From positions 1 through 5,052 of the forward strand of contig CAVHZB010000064.1 of NCBI GenBank assembly GCA_963640555.1: a stretch of 5,052 nt of DNA, in the 5' to 3' direction. Below are positions 5,048 to 5,052 of this stretch, in pieces (position 1 is the first letter of the stretch; every line of letters starts with the position of its first letter). The stretch comes from F23-B02 sp963640555. Lineage in GTDB: Bacteria; Bacillota; Clostridia; Oscillospirales; Oscillospiraceae. The translations under genes were made by a program, and so were the position numbers. A model generated the notes under the pieces. That model was not told the origin of the DNA and made no database searches. It saw nothing but the letters and a program-made list of their open reading frames with translations.

Positions 5048-5052
5048 ATGCA
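5048..5052 (+). CDS. Start of a gene cut by the window edge
   Basis: An ATG at 5048 follows AGGAG (5033-5037) by 10 bases and a plausible promoter by about 40 bases. Only the start codon and two further bases are visible, so nothing can be said about the product. The call rests on the order promoter, ribosome binding site, ATG. Confidence 0.4.

Overview
The window looks like a chromosomal segment of a moderately GC-rich gut-type Firmicute (class Clostridia, probably Oscillospirales/Ruminococcaceae-like). The reasons are a T-box leader RNA, strong AGGAGG-type ribosome binding sites, sigma-A promoters, a lipoprotein-anchored ABC binding protein, and a secreted FMN-binding/beta-repeat protein of a kind common in those bacteria. 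The genus cannot be fixed from the sequence alone.

Layout. Bases 1-1009 (minus strand) hold the first 336 codons of a secreted protein with an FMN-binding domain followed by GLUG-like beta repeats; its 3' end lies outside the window. Bases 1010-1619 form a dense divergent control region. It has a consensus minus-strand promoter (1180-1208) with a palindrome over its expected start point, two copies of GTTAGC-N4-GCTAAC in the minus-strand leader, and a consensus plus-strand promoter (1252-1279) whose spacer is itself a palindrome. A complete T-box riboswitch with its terminator follows (about 1286-1557). Bases 1620-4417 are a compact three-gene operon: lipoprotein binding protein, permease and ATPase. 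Pairing in the leader places UGG (Trp) as the specifier codon, so I read the operon as the predicted tryptophan importer trpXYZ. A hairpin terminator at 4440-4474 is shared with a convergent small XRE-family regulator (4473-4670, minus). Two near-identical 17-bp operator-like sites lie upstream of that regulator. Bases 4742-5047 carry no gene but hold repeat-like sequence: a 32-bp near-palindrome, a 41-48 bp directly repeated unit and hairpins. A promoter and ribosome binding site then lead into a gene that begins at 5048 and is cut off.

How it works together. When charged tRNA-Trp is scarce, uncharged tRNA should bind the leader, stabilise the antiterminator and let transcription enter trpXYZ, so that tryptophan is captured outside the cell and imported with ATP. 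Fittingly, the three transporter proteins contain one tryptophan in 920 residues. I saw no wholly new system. The most unusual points are this tryptophan sparing, the palindrome between the -35 and -10 boxes of the importer promoter, the paired GTTAGC/GCTAAC sites in front of the flavoprotein gene, and the paired XRE operators.
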